A DNA stretch of 64,000 nt, taken from CAZUMJ01 sp964621605 (GTDB lineage Bacteria > Actinomycetota > Acidimicrobiia > Acidimicrobiales > Iamiaceae). The stretch covers positions 58,552-122,551 of the forward strand of contig CAZUMJ010000004.1 of the NCBI GenBank assembly GCA_964621605.1, read 5' to 3'. The first letter of the stretch is position 1; each line of letters opens with the position of its first letter. The notes under the pieces were generated by a model. That model worked only from the letters and a program-made list of their open reading frames with translations, was not told the DNA's origin and did not search any database. Below are positions 18,769 through 28,043 of the stretch, piece after piece. Both the position numbers and the translations under genes were made by a program.

Positions 18769-19380
18769 CTACGGCAGGGTGACCCCACGGGTGCGGCCGA
18801 AGCGCTCGGCGACGTCTGCCCAGTTGACGACGTTCCACAAGGCGCTCACGTAGTCGCCCTTGACGTTCTTGTACTGGAGGTACCAGGCGTGCTCCCAGCC
18901 ATCGATCACGAAGATCGGCAGCGACCCCGCTGCGGCGTTGTCCTGGTGGTCGAGGATCTGGTGCACAACAAGGCGCTGCGCGACCGGCTCCCACGACAGC
19001 GCGGCCCAACCGGAGCCCTGCACCGTGGCGATCACCTGGGACATCTGCGCCTTCAGCTTCTCGAAGCCGCCGAGCTGCTCGTCGATCGCTGCCGCGAGCT
19101 CACCGTCGGGCTGACCGCCACCGTCGGGCGAGAGGTTCTGCCAGTAGAGCGAGTGCAACAGATGGCCCGAGACGTGGAAGGCGAGGTTCTTCTCGAGTGC
19201 CGTGAGCGAGCCGTAGTCGCCGGCATCGCGGGCCGCGGCGAGCTTCTCGAGCGCGGTGTTCGCGCCGGCCACGTACCCAGCGTGGTGCTTGTCGTGGTGC
19301 AGCTCGAGGATCTGCCCGGAGAGGTGCGGCTCGAGCGCGCTGTAGTCGTAGGGAAGATCGGGAAGGGAATAGGTCGACAC
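18769..19380 (-). CDS. Superoxide dismutase, Fe/Mn family
   Basis: 203 residues from GTG 19380, with AGGAGGG five bases upstream. It disproportionates superoxide in the cytosol. The metal ligands are visible: the first His in ILELHHDKHHAGYV, the second in HLLHSLYWQNLSP, and Asp plus His in IDGWEHAWYLQYKNVKGDYV. GSGWAALSWEP is the conserved second-sphere region. Whether Fe or Mn is used cannot be read from these residues. It is followed on the same strand by a Fur-family regulator, a common oxidative-stress or metal-stress grouping. Confidence 0.95.
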   Translation of the reverse strand: MSTYSLPDLPYDYSALEPHLSGQILELHHDKHHAGYVAGANTALEKLAAARDAGDYGSLTALEKNLAFHVSGHLLHSLYWQNLSPDGGGQPDGELAAAIDEQLGGFEKLKAQMSQVIATVQGSGWAALSWEPVAQRLVVHQILDHQDNAAAGSLPIFVIDGWEHAWYLQYKNVKGDYVSALWNVVNWADVAERFGRTRGVTLP

Positions 19381-19473
19381 GTGACCCTCCTCTGGTCGCA
19401 GTCATCAGGTTCGAGGCGCACCCTATCGGCCGCGTAGGTGGTGGCGATCAGCGCTCGTGCCATGCTGGCGAAC

Positions 19474-20253
19474 ATGTCCACCGCTCCCGATGCCGACCCC
19501 GCCCTCCTCGACCAGGCCGTCGCCTTCACCAGAGCCGCTGGCGAACTCACCCTTCGGTGGTTCCGATCCGCGGAGCTCACCATCGACGCGAAGGGCGACG
19601 GCACGCCTGTCACGCAGGCGGACCGTGCGGCCGAGCGTCTGCTGCGCGAGCAGATCGGCGCCGCCTTCCCCGACGACGCGGTGCTCGGCGAGGAGGAGCC
19701 TGAGACCTCAGGCACGTCGGGACGCCGTTGGATCATCGACCCGATCGACGGCACGAAGGCGTTCACGCACGGTGTGCCGCTCTACAGCAACCTCCTCGCC
19801 CTCGAGGACGAGCACGGCATCGTGATCGGCGTCATCAACATCCCGGCTCTGGGCGAGACGGTCTACGCCGGGCGCGGCCTCGGCTGCTTCTGCAACGGCG
19901 AACGCGTCCACGTCAACGACCGGGCAGAGCTCCGCGGGAGCTACATCACGACGAGCGGTATGAACCGCTGGCCGACCGACACGCTTGCGAAGCTGCAAGA
20001 CAACGACGTCCACCTCCGGACCTGGGGCGACGGCTACGGCTACGTGCTCGTTGCGACCGGGCGCCTCGAGGCGATGGTCGACAACGTGGCCGAGCTCTAC
20101 GACCTCGCGCCGGTCCCCGTGATCATCGCCGAGGCCGGCGGGCGCTTCAGCGACCTGCGGAGCGACTCGAACTCGCCGGGGAGCGGGAGCGGGCTCGCCA
20201 GCAATGGCCTTCTCCACGACCAGCTTCGCGAGCTCCTCGCCCCCGAGAGCTGA
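19474..20253 (+). CDS. hisN: Inositol monophosphatase family, probable histidinol-phosphatase
   Basis: 259 residues from ATG 19474; an in-frame GTG at 19438 is possible but less likely. It is a Mg-dependent phosphatase. The metal site is visible as GDGTPVTQADRAAE, VLGEEEPE and WIIDPIDGTKAFTHG. The GDGYGYVLVATGRLEAMVD block and ASNGLLHDQL resemble the actinobacterial HisN branch that makes L-histidinol. An inositol-phosphatase role is the alternative. No other his gene is nearby. Confidence 0.85.
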   Translation: MSTAPDADPALLDQAVAFTRAAGELTLRWFRSAELTIDAKGDGTPVTQADRAAERLLREQIGAAFPDDAVLGEEEPETSGTSGRRWIIDPIDGTKAFTHGVPLYSNLLALEDEHGIVIGVINIPALGETVYAGRGLGCFCNGERVHVNDRAELRGSYITTSGMNRWPTDTLAKLQDNDVHLRTWGDGYGYVLVATGRLEAMVDNVAELYDLAPVPVIIAEAGGRFSDLRSDSNSPGSGSGLASNGLLHDQLRELLAPES

Positions 20254-20259
20254 CCGCAC

Positions 20260-20275
20260 GCCGACCACGGTCGGC
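20260..20275. terminator. Short hairpin between hisN and the ECF sigma gene
   Basis: GCCGACCACGGTCGGC is a near-perfect palindrome placed between two convergent gene ends. The stem is short, so this is a weak candidate. Confidence 0.4.
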
Positions 20276-20289
20276 CCGAGCAAAGCGGC

Positions 20290-20844
20290 TTAGAAGCTCG
20301 CCACGTCGGCCTCGGCGCCAGCTTCCCCCTCGCCAAGGAGCCCCACAAGGTCGGCGCGCGCCCGAGCGACACGCGACCGGATGGTTCCAACCGGGCACGC
20401 GCACACCTCAGCCGCCTCGGAATAGGACAGGCCGAGTACTTGCGTGAGCACGAACGCAGTCGCGCGGTCAGGGTCGAGCGGAGCCAGGAGATCCGTCAGC
20501 TCGACGCCGAATCCCGGCGCCGCCGCATCCGGGATCCGCGCCACCTCTTCTTGCGAGGCCGGGCGATGCAGCCGACGACGCCGAGTTCGGCTGCGGATCT
20601 CATCGATGCAGGTTCGGCGCGCGATCACAAGGAGCCACGTGCGCGCCGACGCGTCGCCTCGGAACCTCGGCAGGGCGCGCACCGCCCGCAGGAACGTCTC
20701 CTGCGTGAGATCGTCGGCGCTCTGACGGTCGACGAGGTGGGCACTCAGGCGCCACACCTCGCCCTGCGACCGCGCCACGAACCGCGTCAGGGCACGCTCA
20801 TCGCCGTCCCGTGCCGCCAGCGCGAGCGAGGTCAGCTCGTCCAT
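20290..20844 (-). CDS. ECF-type RNA polymerase sigma factor
   Basis: 184 residues. Region 2 has ADDLTQETFLRAVRALPRF and TWLLVIARRTCIDEIRSR, the -10 recognition and melting helices. Region 4 has LSYSEAAEVCACPVGTIRSRVARARADL, the -35 helix-turn-helix. It is transcribed divergently from a zinc-finger membrane protein that looks like its anti-sigma factor, followed by copC/copD. This layout resembles SigC-type loci of actinobacteria. In the 125-bp divergent region a GGAACC (20936-20941) followed about 16 bp later by CGACAG could be an ECF promoter for the plus-strand operon; this is a guess. Confidence 0.92.
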   Translation of the reverse strand: MDELTSLALAARDGDERALTRFVARSQGEVWRLSAHLVDRQSADDLTQETFLRAVRALPRFRGDASARTWLLVIARRTCIDEIRSRTRRRRLHRPASQEEVARIPDAAAPGFGVELTDLLAPLDPDRATAFVLTQVLGLSYSEAAEVCACPVGTIRSRVARARADLVGLLGEGEAGAEADVASF

Positions 20845-20969
20845 CCACGCAGTGTCACAGGACGCGCGTCGAGAACCACGGGACCTTGGTCACGTTCTCC
20901 GTCCCTGCACGCGCCGGGGTAGGGCGTTGCGCAGGGAACCAAACCCACGCATGGGACGACAGTCCCACC

Positions 20970-21638
20970 GTGCGATGTGAAGAGATCCGTGAGGCCTGGT
21001 CGGCCCAACTCGACGGGGAATGCAGCGACGTCGAACCGCAGACCGTTGCGGCCCACGTCCGCTCGTGCAGCGCGTGCAACGCGTGGACCGTGGCTGCAAG
21101 CGAGCTGCATCGCCACACGAGGGTTCGGGTCGCCGACTCCGTCCCTGACCGCACTGACGCGATCATGGCCGCCGTGCGCGGCGATCTCCGCCACCGGGCG
21201 ACGCAGGCACGCCGGGGCAACGGCACCTACCGTCGAGGTGCCAACTGGGCACGGCCCGCTTTGCTCGTTGCGGCATGTACCCAACTCGCGCTTGCGCTGC
21301 CGGAGTTGCTCCTCGGCAGCTCGCACGGCGGAGGCGTCCACCTGGCGCACGAACAGGGCGGATGGGACATCGCCTTGGCCATCGCCCTCCTCGCGGTCGT
21401 CTGGGTGCCCGCGCGGGCGCCCGGCCTGCTCCCGTTCCTTGGCGCGCTTGCTCTGGTCCTTGTAGGTACCGCCGTCGTCGACGTGGCCGGGGGCCGTGCG
21501 CCTGCGATCGGCGAGTTGCACCACGTGCTCGACCTCGCAAGCATCCTGTTCGTGTGGTTGCTCACCCCGCCTGCCTCGCGTCGAGCGGGGCCTGCCCTCC
21601 CGCATGTCGCCCACCCGATGCGACCGGTTGCGCGGTGA
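20970..21638 (+). CDS. Zinc-finger anti-sigma-like membrane protein
   Basis: 222 residues from GTG 20970; longer frames exist but run into the divergent promoter region. The N-terminal domain carries HVRSCSAC, the HxxxCxxC zinc motif of ZAS anti-sigma factors. It is followed by a basic linker and several hydrophobic helices (LLVAACTQLALALPELLLG, ALAIALLAVVWV, FLGALALVLVGTAVV, LASILFVWLL). It probably holds the neighbouring ECF sigma factor at the membrane. The stop overlaps a possible GTG start of the CopC-CopD gene, so it is the first gene of that operon. Confidence 0.82.
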   Translation: MRCEEIREAWSAQLDGECSDVEPQTVAAHVRSCSACNAWTVAASELHRHTRVRVADSVPDRTDAIMAAVRGDLRHRATQARRGNGTYRRGANWARPALLVAACTQLALALPELLLGSSHGGGVHLAHEQGGWDIALAIALLAVVWVPARAPGLLPFLGALALVLVGTAVVDVAGGRAPAIGELHHVLDLASILFVWLLTPPASRRAGPALPHVAHPMRPVAR

Positions 21639-21670
21639 GGGTGAGGGGAGCGTTCCGCCTGGCGGTCACG

Positions 21671-23323
21671 ATGCGCCGGCTCGCCGCGGCGACGTGCGCG
21701 GTCGCCGCGCTGCTCCTGCTCGGCGCGCCCACCGCCTCGGCCCACGCAACCCTCGTCCGCTCGAACCCGCCAGACGGCTCGCTGTTGAGTCGGGCACCGA
21801 CGCAGGTTGAGCTGACGTTCAGCGAAGACGTCCGCGTGACGTTGGCGAGCATCCGTGTGCTCGACGGCGAGGGACGGCGCGTCGACAGAGGCAACGCCCA
21901 CGTCGATGGCAAGGGAACGCAGGTGTCCGTCGGGCTGCGCAGCGACATCCCCGAGGGGACCTACGTGGTCGCGTGGTCTGTCGTCTCCGCGGACACCCAC
22001 CCGATCCACGGGGGACTCGTCTTCTCGGTCGGCACGCGCACCATCGTCGGCAACGACGTCCTCGCGCACGCCCTCGCCGATCGTGGGAGCGGCGGGTGGG
22101 CTGTGGTCGGTGACGTGGCTCGCTTCGCGCACCTCCTCGGCGCGCTCTTCGCCGTCGGGGCGGCCGTCTACCTGGTGCTCGTCGACGACCGCTACTCCCG
22201 CGACCTCACGCGCTGGGTCGGCGGTGCCGGGCTCGTCGCCACGCTCGGTGCCCTCGGTGAGGTTCCCGCACTGGCCGCGCAGGCTGCAGGTCTGGGAGCT
22301 CGATCGATCACCCAGCCGGGGGTGGCATCGCAGGTCCTCTCTGACGGGGAGGGGCTCTCCATCGCCGTGGTCGCGGTTGCGGTCGTGGCTGCATGGCTCG
22401 CAACGCGCCTTCGCGCGCCGCAAGCGAGAGTCGTCGCCGTCGTCGTCGCGCTCGCCTCACTGAGCGTGTCGTTCATGCTCGTCGGGCACGCCCGCACCAC
22501 CGAACCGCGCTGGCTGGTGATCGCCGCCGACGCGGTCCACGTCGCGGCCGCGGCGATCTGGGCCGGGGGCTTGGCGATGCTCACCGCGTCGCTCCGCCGC
22601 CGTCGCCTCGACGACGTGGACGCCGACGAAGGAGCCACCGTCGTCGCCACGTTCTCGAAGGTCGCCACCGTCGCGATCCTGGCCGTGGGCGCCGCGGGGC
22701 TCGTACTCGCCTGGCGCGAGGTCCTCACCCCCCGAGCACTCAACACTCCCTACGGCCGACTGCTGCTCATCAAGCTGACCGTCGTCGCGATCGTGGCAGC
22801 ACTCGGCGCCTACAACCATCGTGAACTGGTTCCCCGGATCACGCGCGCCGAGCGCAGCGACGGACGTGCACACGCGTGGGCGACACTGCAGCGTGTCTTG
22901 CGCTTCGAGATCCTCGGCATCGTCGCGGTGCTCGGCGTGACCGCGGTGCTGATGGCAACGCAACCGGCACGCGAGAAGGCGGGTGTCGGGGGCGGCACCG
23001 CCTCGGCAACCGCGCCGTTGGGAACCGGCTCGCTCAACGTGGTCGTCAGCCCCGCGCGCCCGGGTCCGACCCAACTGCACGTCTACCTCCTGGACGCCAG
23101 CGGTCGACCGTTGACCGACCTCAAGGAGGTCTCGATCGAGCTACGCCTCCCGGCAAAGGACATCGGCCCCTTCGAGGTGCGCGCCGTCAAAGCCGGACCG
23201 GGCCACTACCAGGTGGTCGACGCCACCTTCCCGTATGCGGGAAGGTGGCAGGTCACCGTGGACGTACAGATCGACGCGTTCACCGCGCGACGTGGCACCG
23301 CAACCGTGGAGATCCATCCATGA
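21671..23323 (+). CDS. CopC-CopD fusion with C-terminal YtkA-like domain
   Basis: 550 residues from ATG 21671; GTG 21635 or 21641 would add about ten residues. A clean signal peptide ends TASA before HATLVRSNPPDG, placing the Cu-binding N-terminal His of CopC at the mature end. The CopC domain spans about residues 25-120 (VELTFSEDVRV, DTHPIHGGLVFSVG). A CopD-type membrane region follows with about eight helices (RFAHLLGALFAVGAAVYLVL, FMLVGHARTTEPRWLVIAADAVHVAAAAIWAGG with conserved His). The last 100 residues form a soluble beta domain like YtkA. It probably mediates copper handling or uptake. The ATGA overlap with the next gene implies coupling. Confidence 0.9.
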   Translation: MRRLAAATCAVAALLLLGAPTASAHATLVRSNPPDGSLLSRAPTQVELTFSEDVRVTLASIRVLDGEGRRVDRGNAHVDGKGTQVSVGLRSDIPEGTYVVAWSVVSADTHPIHGGLVFSVGTRTIVGNDVLAHALADRGSGGWAVVGDVARFAHLLGALFAVGAAVYLVLVDDRYSRDLTRWVGGAGLVATLGALGEVPALAAQAAGLGARSITQPGVASQVLSDGEGLSIAVVAVAVVAAWLATRLRAPQARVVAVVVALASLSVSFMLVGHARTTEPRWLVIAADAVHVAAAAIWAGGLAMLTASLRRRRLDDVDADEGATVVATFSKVATVAILAVGAAGLVLAWREVLTPRALNTPYGRLLLIKLTVVAIVAALGAYNHRELVPRITRAERSDGRAHAWATLQRVLRFEILGIVAVLGVTAVLMATQPAREKAGVGGGTASATAPLGTGSLNVVVSPARPGPTQLHVYLLDASGRPLTDLKEVSIELRLPAKDIGPFEVRAVKAGPGHYQVVDATFPYAGRWQVTVDVQIDAFTARRGTATVEIHP

Positions 23324-24450
23324 CCCGAACCGCATCCCTGCTGCGCCGCGCGCTGATCGCCGTCACCGTGTGCGCGACGGTGCTCGTCGCGGGAGCTCCC
23401 ATCGCTGCAGCCGACCCCGCGAAGCCCACGAACTACCGCTCCCGCATCCTCGAGGTGACGCCACCGACGAGCGTCGTGCAGGTGAAGGTCGTGGGAGGAG
23501 ACGGGTTCTTGGACGTGCGCGTCACGCGCGGGCACACCATCGCTGTCGAGGGGTACGAAGGCGAACCGTGGCTCCGCGTGTTGGCTGACGGCACCGTGCA
23601 AGAGAACCAACGCTCTACGGCGACCTACCTGAACGCGAACCGCTACGGAACCACGGTGATCCCGCCGGGTGCCGGCCGCGCCGAGGCCATCGAGAATCCG
23701 GCCTGGTCGACGGTCGCGCACGGAGGGAAGTACATCTGGCACGACCACCGCATCCACTACATGACTCCTGAGATCGCCCCGCACCTGTTCCCGGGCACCA
23801 ACCGTGTGCTGCTGGGCGACCGCACCGACGGTCGTTGGGTCATACCGCTGACCGTCGACGGCAAGCCGACTCAGATCGTCGGCGAGCTCCTCCTCCTGCC
23901 GGCACCGAACCCGCTGCCCTGGTGGGCGCTTGCCGCAGTGCTTGCAGCTGCAGGCGTCGTGGCCGCGAGCTTGCGGCAGCGCCGCGCTGCCCTCGTGTGC
24001 GGCACGCTGCTGATCACCGTCGGTGGTGCTGCCGCGCTGGCCGGGGGCATCTCCGAGCTCTCTGTCGTCCCGTCGGAGGCGGGTGGTTCTCCCGTCGCGA
24101 TCGCCCTCCCCGCCGTCGCGCTGATAGCGGCCGCAATCTCGGTCGTGCTTCGCAATCGAGCGACACGCTGCATATCGGTGCTCGCCGGCGCTGCCACGCT
24201 CGTCGCGTGGGCCATCCTTCGCATCGGTTCCCTCTCCCACGCGCTTCCGCTCAGCGGCTTTCCAGCTGGAACGGCACGCCTCATCGTCAGCGTCGCACTC
24301 GGGACCGCCCTTGGGGGTGCGCTCGCCGGCATCCGTTCAGGGGCCTTGGCGCTCGCCGCGCCGGATGATCTCGCTCACGCCGAGGGTGTGGCAACCAGCG
24401 AGCCGACCGAGCCGCCGCAAGGCGCGGGCGCGGAGGCCGACCTGACATAG
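23320..24450 (+). CDS. Exported multi-pass membrane protein of the copper operon, unknown function
   Basis: 376 residues, ATG overlapping the CopC-CopD stop. A signal peptide ends IAAADP. The extracytoplasmic domain of about 190 residues contains GEPWLRVLADGTVQENQRS and KYIWHDHRIHYMTPEI. The cluster of His and Met there could bind metal, but I see no known motif. Five or more hydrophobic helices follow from about residue 205, ending in a short acidic/Pro tail. I do not recognise a named family, but similar proteins occur next to CopC/CopD and YcnI genes in actinobacteria. Participation in copper transport or sensing is inferred from the operon alone. Confidence 0.7.
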   Translation: MTRTASLLRRALIAVTVCATVLVAGAPIAAADPAKPTNYRSRILEVTPPTSVVQVKVVGGDGFLDVRVTRGHTIAVEGYEGEPWLRVLADGTVQENQRSTATYLNANRYGTTVIPPGAGRAEAIENPAWSTVAHGGKYIWHDHRIHYMTPEIAPHLFPGTNRVLLGDRTDGRWVIPLTVDGKPTQIVGELLLLPAPNPLPWWALAAVLAAAGVVAASLRQRRAALVCGTLLITVGGAAALAGGISELSVVPSEAGGSPVAIALPAVALIAAAISVVLRNRATRCISVLAGAATLVAWAILRIGSLSHALPLSGFPAGTARLIVSVALGTALGGALAGIRSGALALAAPDDLAHAEGVATSEPTEPPQGAGAEADLT

Positions 24451-24459
24451 CGTGGCCGG

Positions 24460-27117
24460 ATGACCACCGTCGAGGCCGCCCCGCATCCCCGCGGCCTCAG
24501 CGCTGCGGAGGTTTCCGATCGGGTCGCCCGCGGCCTCACCAACGACCTCCCCGAGCACCCCACCCGCACGACCAAAGAGATCGTGCGAGCCAACGTGTTC
24601 ACGTACTTCAACCTGCTGCTCGGCGGGCTGTTGGTGGTCATCCTCGTCGTTGGGCCGCTCAACGACGCGCTCTTCGGTGGGGTGATCGTCGCGAACACGC
24701 TCGTGGGCGTCATCCAGGAGGTGCGGGCGAAGCGCACCCTCGACAAGCTCGCCGTGCTGAGCACACCTCGGGCAACCGTGCGCCGTGAAGGCGACGACAC
24801 CGAGGTAGCCGTGCGTGAGGTCGTCCTCGACGACCTCCTGGTGTTGCGCCCCGGCGATCAGATCGTCGTCGACGGCACCGTCGTCGAGGTGACGGGCCTC
24901 GAGGTCGACGAGAGCCTGCTCACCGGCGAATCCGACCCCGTCGTCAAAGCTGTTGGCGACACGGTCCAGTCCGGCAGCTTCGTCGCGGCCGGCGGAGGCG
25001 TCATGCGTGCCACTCGAGTGGGTCGAGATGCGTATGCAAGTCAGGTCGCGGAGGAGGCCCGGCGGTTCACGCTCGCTCGTTCAGAGCTGCGCAGCGGTAT
25101 CGACTGGATCGTCAGGCTCGTCAGCTACCTGATGATCCCGACGGGAGGGCTGCTCCTGTTCAGCCAGATCACGGGGCATGCCGGCATTGCCGACGCCCTA
25201 CGTGCCACGGTCGCCGGTGTGGTGGCGATGGTGCCCGAAGGCCTCGTCCTCCTCACGAGCGTGGCGTTCGCCCTCGGTGTCGTGCGCCTCGGCAAACGGC
25301 GCGTCCTCGTGCAGGAGCTCCCCGCCATCGAGACGCTGGCTCGGGTCGACGTGATCTGCCTCGACAAGACCGGGACCATCACTCGTGGCGAGCTGACGCT
25401 CGCCGAGTTGGTGGCGACAGATGGAGCATCGGCTCCTGGCGCCGATGCCATCGCCGCGCTGGCAGCGGTGCTTGCCGCCGACCCCAACCCCAATGCCACG
25501 CTCCGCGCGTTGCACGACGGGCTCGCGTCTCGCCTGGCATCCGACGCACCCAGTGCTGCACCTACCCGTGCGGTGCCGTTCTCGTCCGCCCGGAAGTGGA
25601 GTGCCGCGAGCCTGACCGACGGGTCGACCTGGGTACTTGGAGCACCCGACGTCATCTTGCGCCAGATGCCCGGCACCGCCGACCTCGCAGCCCTGATCGA
25701 GCGACGTGCCGCCGAAGGGTTCCGTCTCGTCCTGTTGGCACGCAGCGATGAACCCCTGGTCGGCGAAACCCTCCCGGCAGGGCTCGTCCCTCAGCTCTTG
25801 GCCATCTTGCAAGACGAGGTCCGGCCGGACGCGCCCGACACGCTCCGATACTTCGCTGAGCAGGGTGTCGCCGTGAAGATCATCTCGGGCGACCACCCGA
25901 CGACGGTGGCGGCCGTGGTGCGGCGAGCCGGCCTGGACGTCGAGGGCGCGATCGATGCCTCCACCCTCCCGTCCGATGTCGACGGGCTTGCGGACGCACT
26001 CGAGGGCGGGTCCGTGTTCGGTCGGGTCACGCCCCAGCAGAAGCGTGCGATGGTCAAGGCGCTGCAAGCTCGGTCACACGTGGTTGCGATGACGGGTGAC
26101 GGCGTCAACGACGTCCTTGCGCTGAAGGATGCCGACATCGGCATCGCGATGGGCTCGGGCAGCGCGGCGTCGCGGTCGGCGGCACAGCTCGTGCTGCTCG
26201 ACGGCACGTTTGCCTCGCTGCCACCGGTCGTCGGCGAGGGCCGCCGGGTGATCGCGAACGTCGAACGGGTCGCCAACCTCTTCCTGACGAAGACCGTCTA
26301 TTCGATGTTGCTGGCGCTGGCAGTGGGTGTCGTCGGGCTCCCGTTTCCGTTCCTGCCACGCCATCTCACGCTCGTCGGCACGCTCACGATCGGCACCCCG
26401 GCGTTCATCCTGGCCCTTGCCCCCAACAGCCGACGTGCCTTGCCGCATTTCGTGGCGCGGGTGTTTCGCTTCGCCGCACCCTGCGGCCTGCTCGCCGCGG
26501 CGGCGACGTTCACGGCGTACTACGTGTCGCACATCGACGGCTCGTTGACGCTCGATCAGCAACGTACGACGGCGACGCTGGTCTTGGTTGCACTCGGCCT
26601 GCTCATCCTCATCCAGCTCGCCTCACCTCTCAACCCGCAGCGCCGACTGCTCGTCGCCGCTATGGCAACCGGCTTCTGCCTGGTGCTGGCACTCCCCGGC
26701 GGTCGCACGTACTTCGCGTTGTCGCTTCCTCCGCTTCCGATCCTCGTCGGGGCGATCGGCCTCGTCGCCATCTCGGCGTGGATCATGCTGCTGGCGACGC
26801 GGGTGGTAGAGCTCTATCGCGCGCCGTACCAACGACTGCTCGCCGGCCAACAAGCCCGTCAGGAGCGAGAAGCGAGTGCACGAGCGGCGCGCAACGAAGA
26901 GACCGTGCAGCGCATCACCGCGCCGCGGCCCGTCGGCGGGCATGCAGCCGCACCTCCTTCGCCCGCGCCCGACCACTCCACCGGCGCGCCGGCCCACCTC
27001 CCCCCGCCCCCGCAGGTGCCACCAGGCGCACCGGCCACGACCATGCCGTTGCCCCCGCCACCCACGGCCGCAGCTGACTCTGCGCCGCTGCGCGACGAGG
27101 AGTCAGCTGATGGATGA
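24460..27117 (+). CDS. P-type ATPase, CtpE-like cation transporter
   Basis: 885 residues, starting 9 bp after the previous stop. P-type signatures are present: LLTGESDPV (actuator TGES), CLDKTGTI with the phosphorylated Asp near residue 303, ISGDHPTT, and TGDGVNDVLALKDADIG near 547. The M4 transport segment reads AMVPEGLVLLTSVAFALG. The same PEGL pattern is found in CtpE of mycobacteria, which moves Ca2+. There is no N-terminal CxxC heavy-metal domain, which argues against a CopA-type pump despite the copper neighbours. The C-terminus (about 825-885) is a Pro-rich cytosolic tail that overlaps the next gene by 8 bp. Confidence 0.9.
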   Translation: MTTVEAAPHPRGLSAAEVSDRVARGLTNDLPEHPTRTTKEIVRANVFTYFNLLLGGLLVVILVVGPLNDALFGGVIVANTLVGVIQEVRAKRTLDKLAVLSTPRATVRREGDDTEVAVREVVLDDLLVLRPGDQIVVDGTVVEVTGLEVDESLLTGESDPVVKAVGDTVQSGSFVAAGGGVMRATRVGRDAYASQVAEEARRFTLARSELRSGIDWIVRLVSYLMIPTGGLLLFSQITGHAGIADALRATVAGVVAMVPEGLVLLTSVAFALGVVRLGKRRVLVQELPAIETLARVDVICLDKTGTITRGELTLAELVATDGASAPGADAIAALAAVLAADPNPNATLRALHDGLASRLASDAPSAAPTRAVPFSSARKWSAASLTDGSTWVLGAPDVILRQMPGTADLAALIERRAAEGFRLVLLARSDEPLVGETLPAGLVPQLLAILQDEVRPDAPDTLRYFAEQGVAVKIISGDHPTTVAAVVRRAGLDVEGAIDASTLPSDVDGLADALEGGSVFGRVTPQQKRAMVKALQARSHVVAMTGDGVNDVLALKDADIGIAMGSGSAASRSAAQLVLLDGTFASLPPVVGEGRRVIANVERVANLFLTKTVYSMLLALAVGVVGLPFPFLPRHLTLVGTLTIGTPAFILALAPNSRRALPHFVARVFRFAAPCGLLAAAATFTAYYVSHIDGSLTLDQQRTTATLVLVALGLLILIQLASPLNPQRRLLVAAMATGFCLVLALPGGRTYFALSLPPLPILVGAIGLVAISAWIMLLATRVVELYRAPYQRLLAGQQARQEREASARAARNEETVQRITAPRPVGGHAAAPPSPAPDHSTGAPAHLPPPPQVPPGAPATTMPLPPPPTAAADSAPLRDEESADG

Positions 27118-27904
27118 CCCGACGCTGCACGCGCATCTCCGCGCGTCTGGCGAGCGGTTCGCGAGCGCACTCGGCACCAGCGTGCTCTCCGATCCCGTCA
27201 CGAGCTGCCCGGGATGGGATGTACAACGCCTTGCGTCGCACCTCGGTCGGGTTCATCGCAGCGTGACGATCGGACTGAGAACCGGCGACATCGCAGCCGT
27301 GGCGCACACGCCACCGAGCCGTGCCCCACGCGATGCGACCATCGTCGAGTGGTTCTCCGAAGGCTTCGGTGAGCTCTGCGCGGAGCTGACGAGTGCGACT
27401 GCACCGACACGAGCGAACGAACCGGTGGCGACGTGGTTCGGCGTGCAGCCGCAGCGGTTCTGGCTCCGTCGCATGGCACATGAGACGACGATGCACGTGT
27501 GGGATCTCCTGCATGCAGGAGAGTCCGGAGGGTCCACGGGCGCAGCCGACGCCTTCCTGGCCCAGCGCGGTGACGCCTTCAGCTGCGACGGGGTCGACGA
27601 GCTCTGCGCCGTGTTCCTCGACGGGCTCGTCGGCGAAGAGGCACGCCGTGCGCTCGACGGGCGGTCGCTCCACCTCCATGGGGTGGTGTCGCCTGCCGCC
27701 ATCGGGCACCCCGGCGAGTGGTTGCTCCATGGTGACGCCGACGGACTGCACTGGTCGCACGGGCACGAGAAGGCCGACGTCGCCGTGCGGGGGCCAGCTC
27801 CGGCGCTCCTCTTGTGGTGCTGGGGTCGGGTTGGGTCCACATCCGTCGAGGTGTTCGGCGCGCCCGAGGCCGTGGCTGCCTGGCAACACGCGCTGCACTT
27901 CTAG
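27110..27904 (+). CDS. Maleylpyruvate isomerase family (mycothiol/DinB-like metalloenzyme)
   Basis: 264 residues. The N-terminal DinB-like bundle has SCPGWDVQRLASHLGRVHR, the first-helix His of the family, and MAHETTMHVWDLLHAGE, which supplies the remaining metal ligands (E and H in HETTMH). The C-terminal part matches the MDMPI C-terminal domain (LHLHGVVSP...WLLH). Characterised members use mycothiol as a cofactor, which agrees with an actinobacterial host. The actual substrate is unknown. The gene overlaps the ATPase gene. Confidence 0.85.
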   Translation: MDDPTLHAHLRASGERFASALGTSVLSDPVTSCPGWDVQRLASHLGRVHRSVTIGLRTGDIAAVAHTPPSRAPRDATIVEWFSEGFGELCAELTSATAPTRANEPVATWFGVQPQRFWLRRMAHETTMHVWDLLHAGESGGSTGAADAFLAQRGDAFSCDGVDELCAVFLDGLVGEEARRALDGRSLHLHGVVSPAAIGHPGEWLLHGDADGLHWSHGHEKADVAVRGPAPALLLWCWGRVGSTSVEVFGAPEAVAAWQHALHF

Positions 27905-28043
27905 CGTCGTTGCGTACCGACAGCGGGTCGGTGCGGGGCAATCTCGCCGACGCCGAGGACGAATGCCTCAAATCGGACACGATTTTCCGCGTGAGGCTCA
28001 CCCTTCCTCCCCGAGCGCCGATGGAAGCCCGCCGGGAGGTCGC

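Noticed and set aside
24460..27117. Copper-exporting ATPase CopA
   Set aside because: No N-terminal CxxC domain and no CPC in the M4 region; the segment reads VPEGLVLL as in CtpE-type pumps.
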